NCBI GenBank assembly: GCA_937912025.1
Contig: CALDOZ010000022.1
Coordinates: forward strand, 36,352 to 100,351
Direction: 5' to 3'
From: an uncultured Clostridia bacterium
GTDB lineage: Bacteria; Bacillota; Clostridia; Christensenellales; Borkfalkiaceae
Length of the DNA: 64,000 nucleotides
In this document: piece after piece, positions 42,701-52,399 of the stretch
How positions within the stretch are numbered: the first letter of the stretch is position 1
Layout: each line of letters begins with the position of its first letter
The notes under the pieces: generated by a model
The model's input: only the letters and a program-made list of their open reading frames with translations
What the model was told of the DNA's origin: nothing
The model's database searches: none
Made by a program: the position numbers and the translations under genes

Positions 42701-43501
42701 CTAAATTTTGTGTTCGGTTGATGGAGGATAGCCAAAAAATTTAACGTAACTTCTATAAAAAGCGGTGTAATCGTTATAACCGCATTCGCAATATACTTCG
42801 GTTGGGGTTTTGCCAAGTATAAGCATATTTTGCGCTGCAAGTAAACGCTTGTCCGTTATATATTTTTTAGGCGTTGTTTTAAGTTCTTGCTTAAAAAGTT
42901 TAAATAAATACGATTCCGTTATAAAAAGTTTTTCGCTAATTTCTTCAATGCCTTTTAAGGTAAATAAATTATCGTTAATGTAGTTTAGAGCAGAAGATAA
43001 TATTGGCGTTAGCGTAGAATAATATTTTTCGTTTTCCGTTTTGTAAACTGATAAATTGTAAAATAGTTCCTTAATTAAAAGTATAGCAACTTCTTCAAAC
43101 GCTTTCTCACTCAAATTATTATAATAAAAATTAAGTTTTTCAAAAATTTCTTTCGCTATTACGTTAGAAGATAAGTTCACAACTTCAACGTCAGTTTTAA
43201 ACTCGTCAATTTTATCAAACCCAAAAGCGTCAATACTAAACAAAATATTAAAACGCTCGTATTCTTTACTGCTATCTATTTGTATATAATGGTATTTAGA
43301 CGGACTAATCAAAACAAGGTCGTTTTTAGAAAGTTTATACTTGCGGTCTTCAATAACGTGGGTAGCGTCGCCTTTAATAAAATAAATAAGTTCGTAAAGG
43401 TTATGGGTGTGCATAGAAAACGCGCCCTTTTTAATATCCGTAATAGTGCCGTAACGATATATGAATTTTTTAGTAAATACTTCTTTAAAATTTTTCTCCA
43501 T
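42701..43501 (-). CDS. AraC-family regulator with cupin sensor, divergent from amino-sugar operon
   Basis: A 266-residue regulator with an N-terminal cupin-like domain (SMHTHNLYELIYFIKGDATH, LVLISPSKYHYI). The C-terminal double helix-turn-helix ends in CGYNDYTAFYRSYVKFFGYPPS, a typical AraC/XylS signature. It is divergently transcribed from the Gfo/Idh/MocA-nag operon with 117 bp between, so it is the probable regulator of that operon. The inducer is unknown. Confidence 0.9.
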   Translation of the reverse strand: MEKNFKEVFTKKFIYRYGTITDIKKGAFSMHTHNLYELIYFIKGDATHVIEDRKYKLSKNDLVLISPSKYHYIQIDSSKEYERFNILFSIDAFGFDKIDEFKTDVEVVNLSSNVIAKEIFEKLNFYYNNLSEKAFEEVAILLIKELFYNLSVYKTENEKYYSTLTPILSSALNYINDNLFTLKGIEEISEKLFITESYLFKLFKQELKTTPKKYITDKRLLAAQNMLILGKTPTEVYCECGYNDYTAFYRSYVKFFGYPPSTEHKI

Positions 43502-43558
43502 AACGTAAGTGTAACACTATTGTTGAGTTTTTGCAATGCTTTTATTTAATTTTATATA

Positions 43559-43587
43559 TTTACTTTGAAAAAATTATGCTGTACAAT
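43559..43587 (+). promoter_or_regulatory. promoter of the oxidoreductase-nagBA operon
   Basis: TTTACT (43559-43564), 17 bp, TACAAT (43582-43587), followed by AGGAGG before the ATG at 43619. The sub-optimal boxes fit an activator-dependent promoter. Confidence 0.55.
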
Positions 43588-43618
43588 AATTTTAGAAACT
43601 AAAATTAGGAGGAAGATT

Positions 43619-44695
43619 ATGAAAAAACTTAATCTTGCTATTATTGGTCAAGGCAGAAGTGGTAAAGATATCCACTGTAAGCATTTAACTAGCGCTAACA
43701 ACACGCTTTTTAATATTAAATACGTTGTTGATGCTGACGAATTTAGAAGAAACAAAGCAAAAACCCTTTATGAAGGCTGTCAAGTTTTTGCTGATTACAA
43801 AGAACTTTTTGCTATTAACGATATTGACGTTGTCGTTAACGCATCGTATAGCGAAGACCATTACGCTATTACCAAAGATTTATTATCTCACGGCTTTAAC
43901 GTTATGGTTGAAAAACCTTTTGGTCGCAATCGTTACGAGTGTAACGACCTTATTAAAACGGCTAAAGATAACGGTGTAAAACTTGCGGTGTTCCAACAAA
44001 CTTTCTTCGCGCCTTTCTTTATGGAAGCGTATAAACTTATTAAGTCTGGTAAACTTGGCGATATTAAACAAATAAACATTCGTTATAATGGTTTTTCTCG
44101 CCGTTGGGACTGGCAAACTTTACTTAAAAAACTTGCAGGTAGCACCTACAACACAGGTCCGCACCCAATAGGTATGGCGCTCGGCTTTTTAGATTTTGAT
44201 GAAAATGCAAAGGTTGTTTACTCTAAACTTGATACTTGTTTAACAAGCGGTGACGCAGACGACTTTGCTAAAATTTTAATTACCGCTCCAAACAAACCGC
44301 TTATTGACGTTGAAATGCATTCAATTGATGCTTTCTCGGGCTACAATCTTAAAATTATGGGTAGCAAGGGAACTTATATGTCAGATACGGCGTCTTGGTA
44401 TAAAATGAAGTATATCGTTGACGGTGAAAACCCTGACCGTCCTGTTAAAGAAACTTTCCTTGCAAACGAAGAAGGTGAGCCTATTTACTGCTCTGAAAAA
44501 CTTATTACTCACGAAGAAGAAGGTAAGTTTAACGGTTCTGCGTTCGACGTTGGAACAATGAAGATTTACGAAGACCTTTACAAGTATTTAACGGGCGAAA
44601 AAGAAAACCTTTACGTTACTACTCAAATGGCATGCGCAGTTATTGGCGTTATTGAACAAGTTCACGCTGAAAACCCACTTGAAAGAAAGTTTTAA
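43619..44695 (+). CDS. Gfo/Idh/MocA family oxidoreductase (first of two)
   Basis: A 358-residue NAD(P)-dependent dehydrogenase. The N-terminus AIIGQGRSGKDIHCKHL is the Rossmann loop. VEKPFGRN (about 98-105) holds the EKP motif with the catalytic-region Lys, and NTGPHPIGMALG carries the expected His. In-frame codons extend 18 residues upstream, but AGGAGG and conservation place the start at 43619. Members oxidise or reduce sugars and inositols. The operon context (NagA, NagB, sugar isomerase) points to a modified amino sugar or a glycoside handled by an oxidation-elimination route. Confidence 0.9.
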   Translation: MKKLNLAIIGQGRSGKDIHCKHLTSANNTLFNIKYVVDADEFRRNKAKTLYEGCQVFADYKELFAINDIDVVVNASYSEDHYAITKDLLSHGFNVMVEKPFGRNRYECNDLIKTAKDNGVKLAVFQQTFFAPFFMEAYKLIKSGKLGDIKQINIRYNGFSRRWDWQTLLKKLAGSTYNTGPHPIGMALGFLDFDENAKVVYSKLDTCLTSGDADDFAKILITAPNKPLIDVEMHSIDAFSGYNLKIMGSKGTYMSDTASWYKMKYIVDGENPDRPVKETFLANEEGEPIYCSEKLITHEEEGKFNGSAFDVGTMKIYEDLYKYLTGEKENLYVTTQMACAVIGVIEQVHAENPLERKF

Positions 44696-44710
44696 TATTA
44701 GGAGTTTACT

Positions 44711-45586
44711 ATGAAGAAAATAGTTATTTTAGGTTGTGAAAACTCACACGCAAATACCTTTTTGAAATTTATTCGCGACGATAAAAAGTTTAGCGACGTT
44801 GAAGTCGTTGGCGTTTATAGTCACGAGCGTGAAGCGTCTGAAAAATTGAATAAAGAATTCGGCGTAAAAGTTATGGAAAATTACGACGAGTTAGTAGGTC
44901 AAGTTGACGGCGTTGTTATTACCGCTCGTCACGGCGATAATCACTTTAAATACGCTAAACCATATATTGAAAGCGGTGTGCCAATGTTTATTGATAAACC
45001 CGTTACTATTAGTGAAGAAGAAGCAGTTGAATTTATGCAACTTTGCAATAAATACGGCGTTAAAATCACGGGTGGTAGTTGCTTAAAACATGCCGACGTT
45101 ATTAAAGGACTTAAAAGCGACGTTATAAACAACGTTGGCGGAAAAACAATTTCAGCATTTTTGCGCGCTCCCGTATCGCTTGATAATCCGCACGGCGGTT
45201 TCTTCTTCTATTCACAACACCTTATTGAAATGGTGCTTGAACCGTTTGGAAGATATCCTAAGTCGGTTATTGCTACTAAAAACGGCGGACTTATTACAGT
45301 AATTTTTAAGTATGAAGAGTTTGACGTTACCGGTATTTTAGTTGAAAGCAACTACAATTATTCTGCGCTTCGTTTAAATGAAACGGGCGAGACGGGCGGA
45401 ATGTTCCCAATAGACGGCAACAGCGAATGCTTCTATATCGAGTTTGACGAGTTCTACGAAATTTTAAGTGGGGAAGAGCAAAAAATTAGTTATAAAGACT
45501 TTATTGCTCCGGTATTCGTGCTCAACGCTATTTGGCGCGCGCTCGAAAGCGGTAAAGAAGAAATGGTTAAGGAAATAGTATTATAA
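44711..45586 (+). CDS. Gfo/Idh/MocA family oxidoreductase (second)
   Basis: A 291-residue protein with a Rossmann-type start (IVILGCENSHANTFLKFI) lacking the classic GxGxxG, and the variant FIDKPVTIS (about 95-103) in place of EKP. It is shorter than the family norm of 330-380. It could act with the upstream dehydrogenase as a second redox step or as a heteromeric subunit. It lies 15 bp downstream with AGGAG, and its TAA overlaps the next ATG by one base. Substrate unknown. Confidence 0.85.
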   Translation: MKKIVILGCENSHANTFLKFIRDDKKFSDVEVVGVYSHEREASEKLNKEFGVKVMENYDELVGQVDGVVITARHGDNHFKYAKPYIESGVPMFIDKPVTISEEEAVEFMQLCNKYGVKITGGSCLKHADVIKGLKSDVINNVGGKTISAFLRAPVSLDNPHGGFFFYSQHLIEMVLEPFGRYPKSVIATKNGGLITVIFKYEEFDVTGILVESNYNYSALRLNETGETGGMFPIDGNSECFYIEFDEFYEILSGEEQKISYKDFIAPVFVLNAIWRALESGKEEMVKEIVL

Positions 45587-46428
45587 TGGCAAAAGTTATT
45601 TTATCGGCGTTTGCCGACGAGTATTCTTCAGTTTTTACCGAACAACTTTCGGCTTTGAACGGGTTTGGAATAGATTATATTGAAGTTCGTGGCGTTGACG
45701 GTAAGAACGTTTCCGAACTTAATAGCGAAGAAGTAAAACTTGCTAAATTAAAACTTGACGATTACGGTATAAAGGTGTCGGCAATAGGTTCTCCGCTTGG
45801 TAAAATTAAGTTGGACGGCGACTTAAAGGCTCATTACGAAACTGCTAAACGCGTTTGCGAAACGGCTAATGTTCTTGGCGCAAAAAATATTAGAATGTTT
45901 AGTTTTTATATGCCTGACGGAAAAACTGCCGACGAGTGCGAGAGTTTAGTTTTTGACGCCGTAGGTAATTTATTAAAAATTGCCGATGAGTTTTCAGTTA
46001 CTATGTGCCACGAAAACGAAGCGAAAATTTATGGAGAAAGTCCGCAAAAATGCAAAAAACTACTCGATAATTTCGGTGGAAAGTTAAAAGCGGTATTCGA
46101 TATGGGTAACTTTGTTTTAGACGGGTTTAAACCGTATCCAGACGCATACTCGCTACTTAACGAGCATATAGAGTACTTCCACATTAAAGACAGTTTATAC
46201 GCAGGCGCAATCGTTCCTCCTGGAAAGGGCGAAGCGCAAATTAAACAAATTCTTGACGATTATAAATTAAACGGCAAAAAAGATACGTTTATTACCTTAG
46301 AGCCACACCTACAAACTTTTGACGGGCTTAACGCTCTCGTAGGTAAGGCGTTTGATAATCCGTACAAGTACGAAAACGGTAAGGTTGCGTTTATAGACGC
46401 GGTTAATAAAATAAAGGAACTAATATGA
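45586..46428 (+). CDS. sugar phosphate isomerase/epimerase (AP endonuclease 2-like TIM barrel)
   Basis: A 280-residue xylose-isomerase-like TIM barrel. Candidate metal ligands lie in CHENEAKIYG (about 141-150), FDMGNF, YFHIKD and the C-terminal LEPHL. Families such as IolE, IolI and hydroxypyruvate isomerase belong here, commonly beside Gfo/Idh/MocA genes. It starts at the stop codon of the second dehydrogenase and overlaps nagB by four bases, so expression is tightly coupled. The exact substrate is not recognisable. Confidence 0.88.
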   Translation: MAKVILSAFADEYSSVFTEQLSALNGFGIDYIEVRGVDGKNVSELNSEEVKLAKLKLDDYGIKVSAIGSPLGKIKLDGDLKAHYETAKRVCETANVLGAKNIRMFSFYMPDGKTADECESLVFDAVGNLLKIADEFSVTMCHENEAKIYGESPQKCKKLLDNFGGKLKAVFDMGNFVLDGFKPYPDAYSLLNEHIEYFHIKDSLYAGAIVPPGKGEAQIKQILDDYKLNGKKDTFITLEPHLQTFDGLNALVGKAFDNPYKYENGKVAFIDAVNKIKELI

Positions 46429-47183
46429 AAACTTTAAAAAAAGATAAATTAAACGTTGAAATTTTTGATACCCGTAGTCAAATGGGTGAAAAAGCGGCAA
46501 AAGATATTGCTAATAAATTTAATGAATTAATTGATAAAAAGGGTGAAATTAACGTTATTTGGGCGGCTGCTCCGTCGCAAAACGACGTTTTAAAAGCGCT
46601 TACTCAAGATAAATCTATTAAGTGGAATAAAATTAACGCATTCCATATGGACGAATATATAGGATTATCTAAAGACGCGCCACAAGGCTTTGGTAATTTT
46701 TTAAAAGAGCATATTTTTGGGTTAGTGCCTTTTAAAAGCGTTAATTATATCGACGTTTCTGCAACTGACCCTCAAAAAGAAGCGGAGCGCTACGCTAAAA
46801 TTTTAGCAAAACAAAAAATTGACGTTGTAGTTTTAGGTATTGGTGAAAACGGTCATATAGCCTTTAACGATCCGCCAGTTGCTAATTTTAAAGACGACAA
46901 GGCGGTAAAAGCCGTTAAACTTGACGAAGTGTGCCGTCAACAACAAGTAAACGACGGTTGCTTTAAAACTATAAACGACGTGCCTACCCACGCCATTACT
47001 TTAACCGTTCCTACTCTTTTTAACGCAGACTATTTATTCTGTATCGTTCCAGCCCCAACTAAAGCAAAAGCGGTATACGAAACTATTAACGGAACTATTG
47101 ACGAGCATTGTCCGGCAACAATTTTAAGACTTCACGATAACGCCGTTTTATATCTTGACGGCGACAGTTCAAAATTATTATGA
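46425..47183 (+). CDS. nagB: glucosamine-6-phosphate deaminase-like protein
   Basis: A 252-residue sugar isomerase. NAFHMDEYIGL (about 72-82) holds the Asp of the deaminase active site, and GIGENGHIAFNDPP (about 143-156) is the NagB signature. It should convert glucosamine 6-phosphate, or a close relative, to fructose 6-phosphate and ammonia. The N-terminus is divergent from classical NagB (AAPSQNDVL in place of GSTP), so a variant substrate is possible. ATGA overlaps tie it to both neighbours. Confidence 0.87.
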   Translation: MKTLKKDKLNVEIFDTRSQMGEKAAKDIANKFNELIDKKGEINVIWAAAPSQNDVLKALTQDKSIKWNKINAFHMDEYIGLSKDAPQGFGNFLKEHIFGLVPFKSVNYIDVSATDPQKEAERYAKILAKQKIDVVVLGIGENGHIAFNDPPVANFKDDKAVKAVKLDEVCRQQQVNDGCFKTINDVPTHAITLTVPTLFNADYLFCIVPAPTKAKAVYETINGTIDEHCPATILRLHDNAVLYLDGDSSKLL

Positions 47184-48325
47184 TTAAAATTAAAAGTGAT
47201 AAAATTATAGTAGGCGAAAGCTTGTTTGACGGATATCTTTTTATTGATAATGGAAAGATTGTCAAACTTAGTAAAACAGACGACTTTTCTTGTGAATTAT
47301 TCGATTATACAGGCTCTTACGTTTCGGCGGGTTTTATTGATATTCATACTCACGGCGCAGGTGGTTTTGACTTTTTAACGACTAGTGAAGACGAGGTTAT
47401 AAACGGTTTAAACTTTATGGTTAAAAAGGGCGCTACAACTGTTTTACCAACTATTTCTGCCGCGCCCGTAGGCGATATGGTAAATGCTCTTAACGCAATT
47501 AAAAAAGCAAAACAAAGCGGTAAAATCAAGTGTAACGTTCCGGGCGCTCACCTTGAAGGGCCTTATTTTTCTCCAAAGCAAAGCGGAGCGCAAAATCCCG
47601 ACTCTATAACGCCTCCTATTGAAAAAGATTACACGGCAATTATTGATAAATTTAGTGATTGTATAGCGCGTTGGTCGTACGCTCCTGAAAACGACGACGG
47701 CGGTAAGTTTTGTAATTATATTACTAAGCACAATATCGTTGCTTCGGCAGGTCATACCGACGCTAAATATCAAGATATGAAAGTCGCTATTGATAACGGT
47801 TGCAGTCTTGTAACGCACTTGTATTCGTGTACGTCTACTGTTACTCGTAATATGGGCTTCCGTTCGCTTGGCGTTATTGAAAGCGCGTTTTTACGCGATG
47901 AACTTTACGTTGAAATTATTGCAGACGGTAAGCATTTACCGTTAGACCTTATTAAAATGATTATCAAAATTAAAGGGACTGACAAAGTTGCGCTCGTTAC
48001 CGATAGTTTATGTTTAGCAGGTAGCGACGTTAAAGAGGGCGTAATGAACGGCATTGAGTATATTGTTGAAGAAGGCGTTTGCCGTCTTAAAGATAGGTCT
48101 GCCTTTGCTGGTAGCGTGGCCACAGTTGACGTTCTTATTAAAACGCTATTAGAGTGCGGATATTCCCTTCCTACCGCCGTTAAAATGTTAACTGAAGTTC
48201 CCGCAAATATAATGAAGTTAAATAAAGGAAAACTCGCTAATGGCTATGACGCTGACGTTATAGTTTTTGATGACGACGTAAAAATTTCTAACGTATTCGT
48301 TTTAGGCAATAAAATTGAAATATAA
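47180..48325 (+). CDS. nagA: N-acetylglucosamine-6-phosphate deacetylase
   Basis: A 381-residue amidohydrolase. The first metal motif is DIHTHGAGGFDF (about 54-65), then HLEGPYFSPKQSGAQNP, the metal-ligand His in SAGHTDA and the catalytic Asp in VTDSLCLAG. It deacetylates GlcNAc-6-phosphate before NagB acts. It is the last gene of the five-gene operon, starting within the nagB stop and ending at a strong terminator. No phosphotransferase or transporter is adjacent, so uptake must be encoded elsewhere. Confidence 0.93.
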   Translation: MIKIKSDKIIVGESLFDGYLFIDNGKIVKLSKTDDFSCELFDYTGSYVSAGFIDIHTHGAGGFDFLTTSEDEVINGLNFMVKKGATTVLPTISAAPVGDMVNALNAIKKAKQSGKIKCNVPGAHLEGPYFSPKQSGAQNPDSITPPIEKDYTAIIDKFSDCIARWSYAPENDDGGKFCNYITKHNIVASAGHTDAKYQDMKVAIDNGCSLVTHLYSCTSTVTRNMGFRSLGVIESAFLRDELYVEIIADGKHLPLDLIKMIIKIKGTDKVALVTDSLCLAGSDVKEGVMNGIEYIVEEGVCRLKDRSAFAGSVATVDVLIKTLLECGYSLPTAVKMLTEVPANIMKLNKGKLANGYDADVIVFDDDVKISNVFVLGNKIEI

Positions 48326-48336
48326 CGTATAAAAAC

Positions 48337-48369
48337 AAAACTGCTCCTTGCTTTAAGGAGCAGTTTTTT
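48337..48369. terminator. bidirectional terminator between nagA and mnmE
   Basis: CTGCTCCTT/AAGGAGCAG stem (48341-48349 with 48355-48363) extended by A4/T6, serving both converging genes. Confidence 0.85.
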
Positions 48370-48378
48370 AATTGAGTT

Positions 48379-49716
48379 TTATTTACCAACGCAAAATTTT
48401 GCAAATATTTCGTCAATAATTTCTTCTGTTGCCGTTTGACCTGTAATTTCGCCCAAGTTATCCCATATTTTTTTAATGTCTTCTGAAATTAAGTCAAGCG
48501 GTACGACGCCTATATTTAAAAGCGCTTCGTTTATATTAATTTTTGCTTGTTCAAGCGCGCGAAGATGGCGTTCTTCAGTTATAAACTCGGCGTTAAAGTC
48601 AACGCCTTCGCTAAAAGCAGAAGAGTATAAGGCTTTCTTTAAATTATCTATGCCTTCGCCCGTTTTAGCGGAAATAACGTAACCGTCGTCGTATTCTTTA
48701 ACAAAGCCAAGGTCGTGCTTATTATAAACTTTAATTACGTTTTTACCTTGACACCAATTAATTACTTTTTCATCATCTTCGGTAAAGTCTTTAGACGCGT
48801 CTAAGGCAAGTATTACTACGTCTGCCGAATTTAAGAATTTTTGCGAGCGCTCAATTCCGGCAAGTTCAATTTCATCGCCCGACTCATGAATTCCAGCCGT
48901 GTCGAAGAAGTCAAACTTAACGCCTTCAATTTCCGTACTGCCTTCAACAACGTCACGCGTTGTGCCTGCAACAGATGAAACTATCGCTTTATCATAGTTT
49001 AAAATTGCGTTAAGTAGTGATGATTTACCCGTGTTAGGTTTACCAACTATTGCAACTTTAATACCATCTTTAATCTTTCTACCAGACGAGTAGTTAGATA
49101 TTAATTTTTCAACTTCAAGTAGGGTAGTTTTTAAACACTCGATAACGCTAGTAAGAGCAATTTCTTCTAAGTCTTCTTCAGGATAGTCCATATCGGCGTT
49201 TATGCTTGCAAGTGAAAAAGTTAAAGCGTCTTGAAGGGCAGTAACTTTAGCGTATAACTTTTCGCGGTATAATCCGTAACCAAGTTTAACACAAGCAACG
49301 CTTTCGCTATTTATCATAGAAATAAGGCCTTCCGCTCCGTCAAGCGATAACTTGCCGTTAATAAACGCGCGTTTTGTAAATTCGCCACGGGTAGCAGGCA
49401 AAGCGCCAAGGTTAAAAGTTTGTTTTAATATTCCTTTTTGAATTGCTATACCACCATGGCAATGGAATTCAACCATATCTTCGCCGGTATAACTTTTAGG
49501 ACCTTTAAAATAAACCATCATACCAAAATCGGTAAAAGTTCCGCCGTCAATTTCGCCAACGTACATTTTGTACGGCTCGAAATCTTCTACCTTAGTTTTA
49601 CCTATTGGGCGGAACATTTTTTTTGCTAAACTCAAACAGTCGTCGCCACTAATTCTTATTATTGCAACGCCACCAGTTCCGCTTGCCGTGGATATTGCCG
49701 AAATTATCTCTTGCAT
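48379..49716 (-). CDS. mnmE: tRNA modification GTPase MnmE
   Basis: A 445-residue protein starting with the MnmE signature (ISAISTASGTGGVAIIRISG). It has an N-terminal folate-binding domain, helical domain and inserted G domain with GKPNTGKSS, the GTTRD switch and NKHD. The C-terminal CVGK motif is intact. With MnmG it modifies uridine 34 of certain tRNAs. It follows the membrane protein gene after one base, at the end of the proS operon. MnmG is not in the window. Confidence 0.96.
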   Translation of the reverse strand: MQEIISAISTASGTGGVAIIRISGDDCLSLAKKMFRPIGKTKVEDFEPYKMYVGEIDGGTFTDFGMMVYFKGPKSYTGEDMVEFHCHGGIAIQKGILKQTFNLGALPATRGEFTKRAFINGKLSLDGAEGLISMINSESVACVKLGYGLYREKLYAKVTALQDALTFSLASINADMDYPEEDLEEIALTSVIECLKTTLLEVEKLISNYSSGRKIKDGIKVAIVGKPNTGKSSLLNAILNYDKAIVSSVAGTTRDVVEGSTEIEGVKFDFFDTAGIHESGDEIELAGIERSQKFLNSADVVILALDASKDFTEDDEKVINWCQGKNVIKVYNKHDLGFVKEYDDGYVISAKTGEGIDNLKKALYSSAFSEGVDFNAEFITEERHLRALEQAKININEALLNIGVVPLDLISEDIKKIWDNLGEITGQTATEEIIDEIFAKFCVGK

Positions 49717-49717
49717 A

Positions 49718-50689
49718 TTAGTTAATATCTTTTTTATCTACGTTATCTTGACCAAAACCTTCAACGCCAAACGGATTATCCGCGCCGTTTTTAGGTTTAT
49801 TATTTACGTCTTTTTCGCCGTCAAATTCAGGGAATGGGTTAGAATTTTCAGGTTTATTATTTGGGTTGTTGTATGGATTTCTTCCATAACCGTTATTATA
49901 AGGGTTTTGACCGTATCCGTTATTATACGGATTATTGTACGGATTGTTGTTGTAAGGGTTACCGCCGTAACGGTTATAAGGGTTACCGCCGTAAGTGTAG
50001 TGCGTTGCGCGTCTACGCATAAAATCGTCGTAATTTACGGGGGCGTTCTTTCTTATAATGAATAAAATAATACCAAAGGCAGGATTTATAAATATTGATA
50101 AAATGGTAAATAAAAAGTGTTTTTCAGGAGCATATTTTCTAAAAATTAATATAATGGTGTAAATTTCAAAGAAAATAGCAACGAGCATTATAGCGAAATC
50201 TAAAACTAAACTTATAATATTAAAGTAAGCGTAGAACGTTCCGCTTTCAATAGGTAAACCTACTATAAAGAAGTTACCGCCCGAAACGTCGTACCAATTA
50301 TATAAAAACTCGCTTGAAAATTCAATGTTCACGTTTAAATCAAAACCGTTCAAGAAATAAACTACTTGGTCAACGTAATACCCAGCGTTAAAAATCGCGG
50401 TAAATAGAAATTCGCCAGCAATTGCTAAGCACGCCCAAAAACCAATATTTTTAAATCTCATTCCCCAAACTTTACAACTGCCAATCAACTTTCCAAGCAA
50501 AATATAACTTAAAAATGGAACGTACGCCATCCATTTATGCTTAATACCCGCGCGTTTAGACATCGTGTATATAGCAACGCCTTTAATAACGAAAACGGCT
50601 ATCGTAATAATTGCACCTATAATCGACATTATACTGTCAATAATATTAGGCTCTTGGTTTACTAGTAAATCTAAATAAGTTTCGTACAT
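49718..50689 (-). CDS. multi-pass membrane protein with NPYNN repeat tail
   Basis: A 323-residue protein with about five hydrophobic segments in the first 220 residues, including SIIGAIITIAVFVIKGVAIY and WMAYVPFLSYILLG. The C-terminal third is a low-complexity Asn/Pro/Tyr/Gly tail with repeats of NPYNN and NGYGxNPYNN, ending in an acidic segment. The N-terminal region recalls small membrane proteins with a KAGIKHKWMAYVPF motif whose function is unknown. The tail is probably cytoplasmic and could be a disordered interaction region. It lies between proS and mnmE in one operon. Confidence 0.75.
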   Translation of the reverse strand: MYETYLDLLVNQEPNIIDSIMSIIGAIITIAVFVIKGVAIYTMSKRAGIKHKWMAYVPFLSYILLGKLIGSCKVWGMRFKNIGFWACLAIAGEFLFTAIFNAGYYVDQVVYFLNGFDLNVNIEFSSEFLYNWYDVSGGNFFIVGLPIESGTFYAYFNIISLVLDFAIMLVAIFFEIYTIILIFRKYAPEKHFLFTILSIFINPAFGIILFIIRKNAPVNYDDFMRRRATHYTYGGNPYNRYGGNPYNNNPYNNPYNNGYGQNPYNNGYGRNPYNNPNNKPENSNPFPEFDGEKDVNNKPKNGADNPFGVEGFGQDNVDKKDIN

Positions 50690-50717
50690 AATTACTCCTA
50701 TAAGGGCTAACTAAAAA

Positions 50718-52148
50718 TTAGTAAGCGCGAGCGTAAAGAACGATTTTTTCCGCTTTTTTTCCACAAACTGCGCAAGTTTTACCGTCAACGCTATCTTCAG
50801 TCATTATGCGTGACGTTGCTTGAGTTTGTTCTTTAATTTTATCTTCACATTCACGGCAACCGCACCAAGGCGCTTTAACGAAGTTTTTACCTTCAACCGC
50901 ATCGAAAATTTCACTTAAAGTGTCTGCCCACTTAACGCGCGCATCTCTTGCCTTTCTCGATTTTTCTAAAAGCCCTACTTGAACGGTATCAAGAAGAGTT
51001 TTAATACCTTCAACGTCGCCAAGCGCGTACTCTATTTTTTCAAGAGTATCACGACGCATTGCAATCATTTTACCGTTTTCAATATCGCGTGGGCCAACTT
51101 CTATTCTAACTGGAACGCCTTTCATTTCCCATTCGTTAAACTTCCAACCTGGAGTTTCATCGCGAGAGTCAAGTTCAACTCTAATACCAGCGTTTTCAAA
51201 AGCGGTTTTAAGTTCGTTTGCTTTATCAAGTACGCCTTCTTTATGCATAGCAACTGGTATAATTACAACTTGAATAGGCGCAACTACTGGCGGAAGAACA
51301 AGACCGCGTTGGTCGCCGTGCGCCATAATAATAGCGCCGATAAGACGTGTTGAAACGCCCCAAGAAGTAGACCAGCCGTATTTTAAATCACCGTCTTTAT
51401 CCAAAAACTTCATATTGAATGCTTTTGCGAAGTTTTGACCAAGGTAGTGAGAAGTACCTGCTTGTAAACTCTTACCGTCAAGCATCATTGCTTCCATACC
51501 GTAAGTAGCGATAGCGCCGGCAAATTTTTCTTTTTCAGTTTTTCTACCGGTAAACACAGGTATTGCAAGACAGTTTTCAGCAAACTCTTTATACACGTTA
51601 AGCATAGTTTGAGTTTCAACTTCCGCTTCTTCGCTCGTTGCGTGAACGGTATGACCTTCTTGCCATAAAAACTCGCTTGTGCGAAGGAATGGACGGGTAG
51701 TTTTTTCCCAACGCATAACGTTTGCCCATTGGTTTATAATTATAGGAAGGTCGCGGTAACTTTCCATCCATTTAGCAAACATATCGCAAATGATAGTTTC
51801 GCTTGTAGGACGAATAACGAGCGGTTCTTGAAGTTTGTTTCCACCAGCGTGAGTTACAACGGCAACTTCGGGAGCAAAACCTTCAACGTGTTCTGCTTCT
51901 TTAGTAAGGTAACTGCTTGGTATAAGCATAGGGAAGTACGCGTTTTTAGCGCCTGCTTTTTTAAAGCGAACGTTAAGTTCGTGTTGAATATTTTCCCAAA
52001 TAGCGTAACCGTAAGGACGAATTACCATAGTGCCTTTTACAGGACCGTAGTCAACTAATTGAGTTTTCAAAATAACGTCTGTATACCATTGAGGGAAGTC
52101 TTGTTCAATGTCTGCTATTGCGGTTACGAATTGTTTGTTCTTTGCCAT
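50718..52148 (-). CDS. proS: prolyl-tRNA synthetase, archaeal/eukaryote-like type
   Basis: A 476-residue class II synthetase that charges tRNA-Pro. Motif 2 lies in MRWEKTTRPFLRTSEFLWQEGHT and motif 3 in GDQRGLVLPP. It lacks the editing insertion of classical bacterial ProRS. It has the C-terminal zinc site of the archaeal-type enzyme (CGCREC and CAVCGKK) ending with a Tyr. This type occurs in many Clostridia. The promoter is TTTACT-N17-TATAAT at 52244-52272. I see no T-box in its 95-nt leader. Confidence 0.95.
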   Translation of the reverse strand: MAKNKQFVTAIADIEQDFPQWYTDVILKTQLVDYGPVKGTMVIRPYGYAIWENIQHELNVRFKKAGAKNAYFPMLIPSSYLTKEAEHVEGFAPEVAVVTHAGGNKLQEPLVIRPTSETIICDMFAKWMESYRDLPIIINQWANVMRWEKTTRPFLRTSEFLWQEGHTVHATSEEAEVETQTMLNVYKEFAENCLAIPVFTGRKTEKEKFAGAIATYGMEAMMLDGKSLQAGTSHYLGQNFAKAFNMKFLDKDGDLKYGWSTSWGVSTRLIGAIIMAHGDQRGLVLPPVVAPIQVVIIPVAMHKEGVLDKANELKTAFENAGIRVELDSRDETPGWKFNEWEMKGVPVRIEVGPRDIENGKMIAMRRDTLEKIEYALGDVEGIKTLLDTVQVGLLEKSRKARDARVKWADTLSEIFDAVEGKNFVKAPWCGCRECEDKIKEQTQATSRIMTEDSVDGKTCAVCGKKAEKIVLYARAY

Positions 52149-52243
52149 ATTATTCCTCTTTTATAAAATTTTTAAGCAACTTTTGGTTAAAAGTTAACTA
52201 AAGTTAGTTAAATATTACTTTAAAATTATTATATTTATTACAA

Positions 52244-52272
52244 TTATATAAGCAACTTAAAAAAAAGTAAAG
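52244..52272 (-). promoter_or_regulatory. promoter of the proS operon
   Basis: Minus-strand TTTACT (52272-52267), 17 bp, TATAAT (52249-52244). Confidence 0.7.
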
Positions 52273-52399
52273 CGTTAAGTGTCGTTTGCTTAAATTTTTC
52301 ACTCACTCAAAACAAAATTTCATTCATTTTTCAATATATTTGGTTAAATTGCTTTAAAAATATTTAAAAATGGTATATAATGGGTTTAAAGATATGCTT

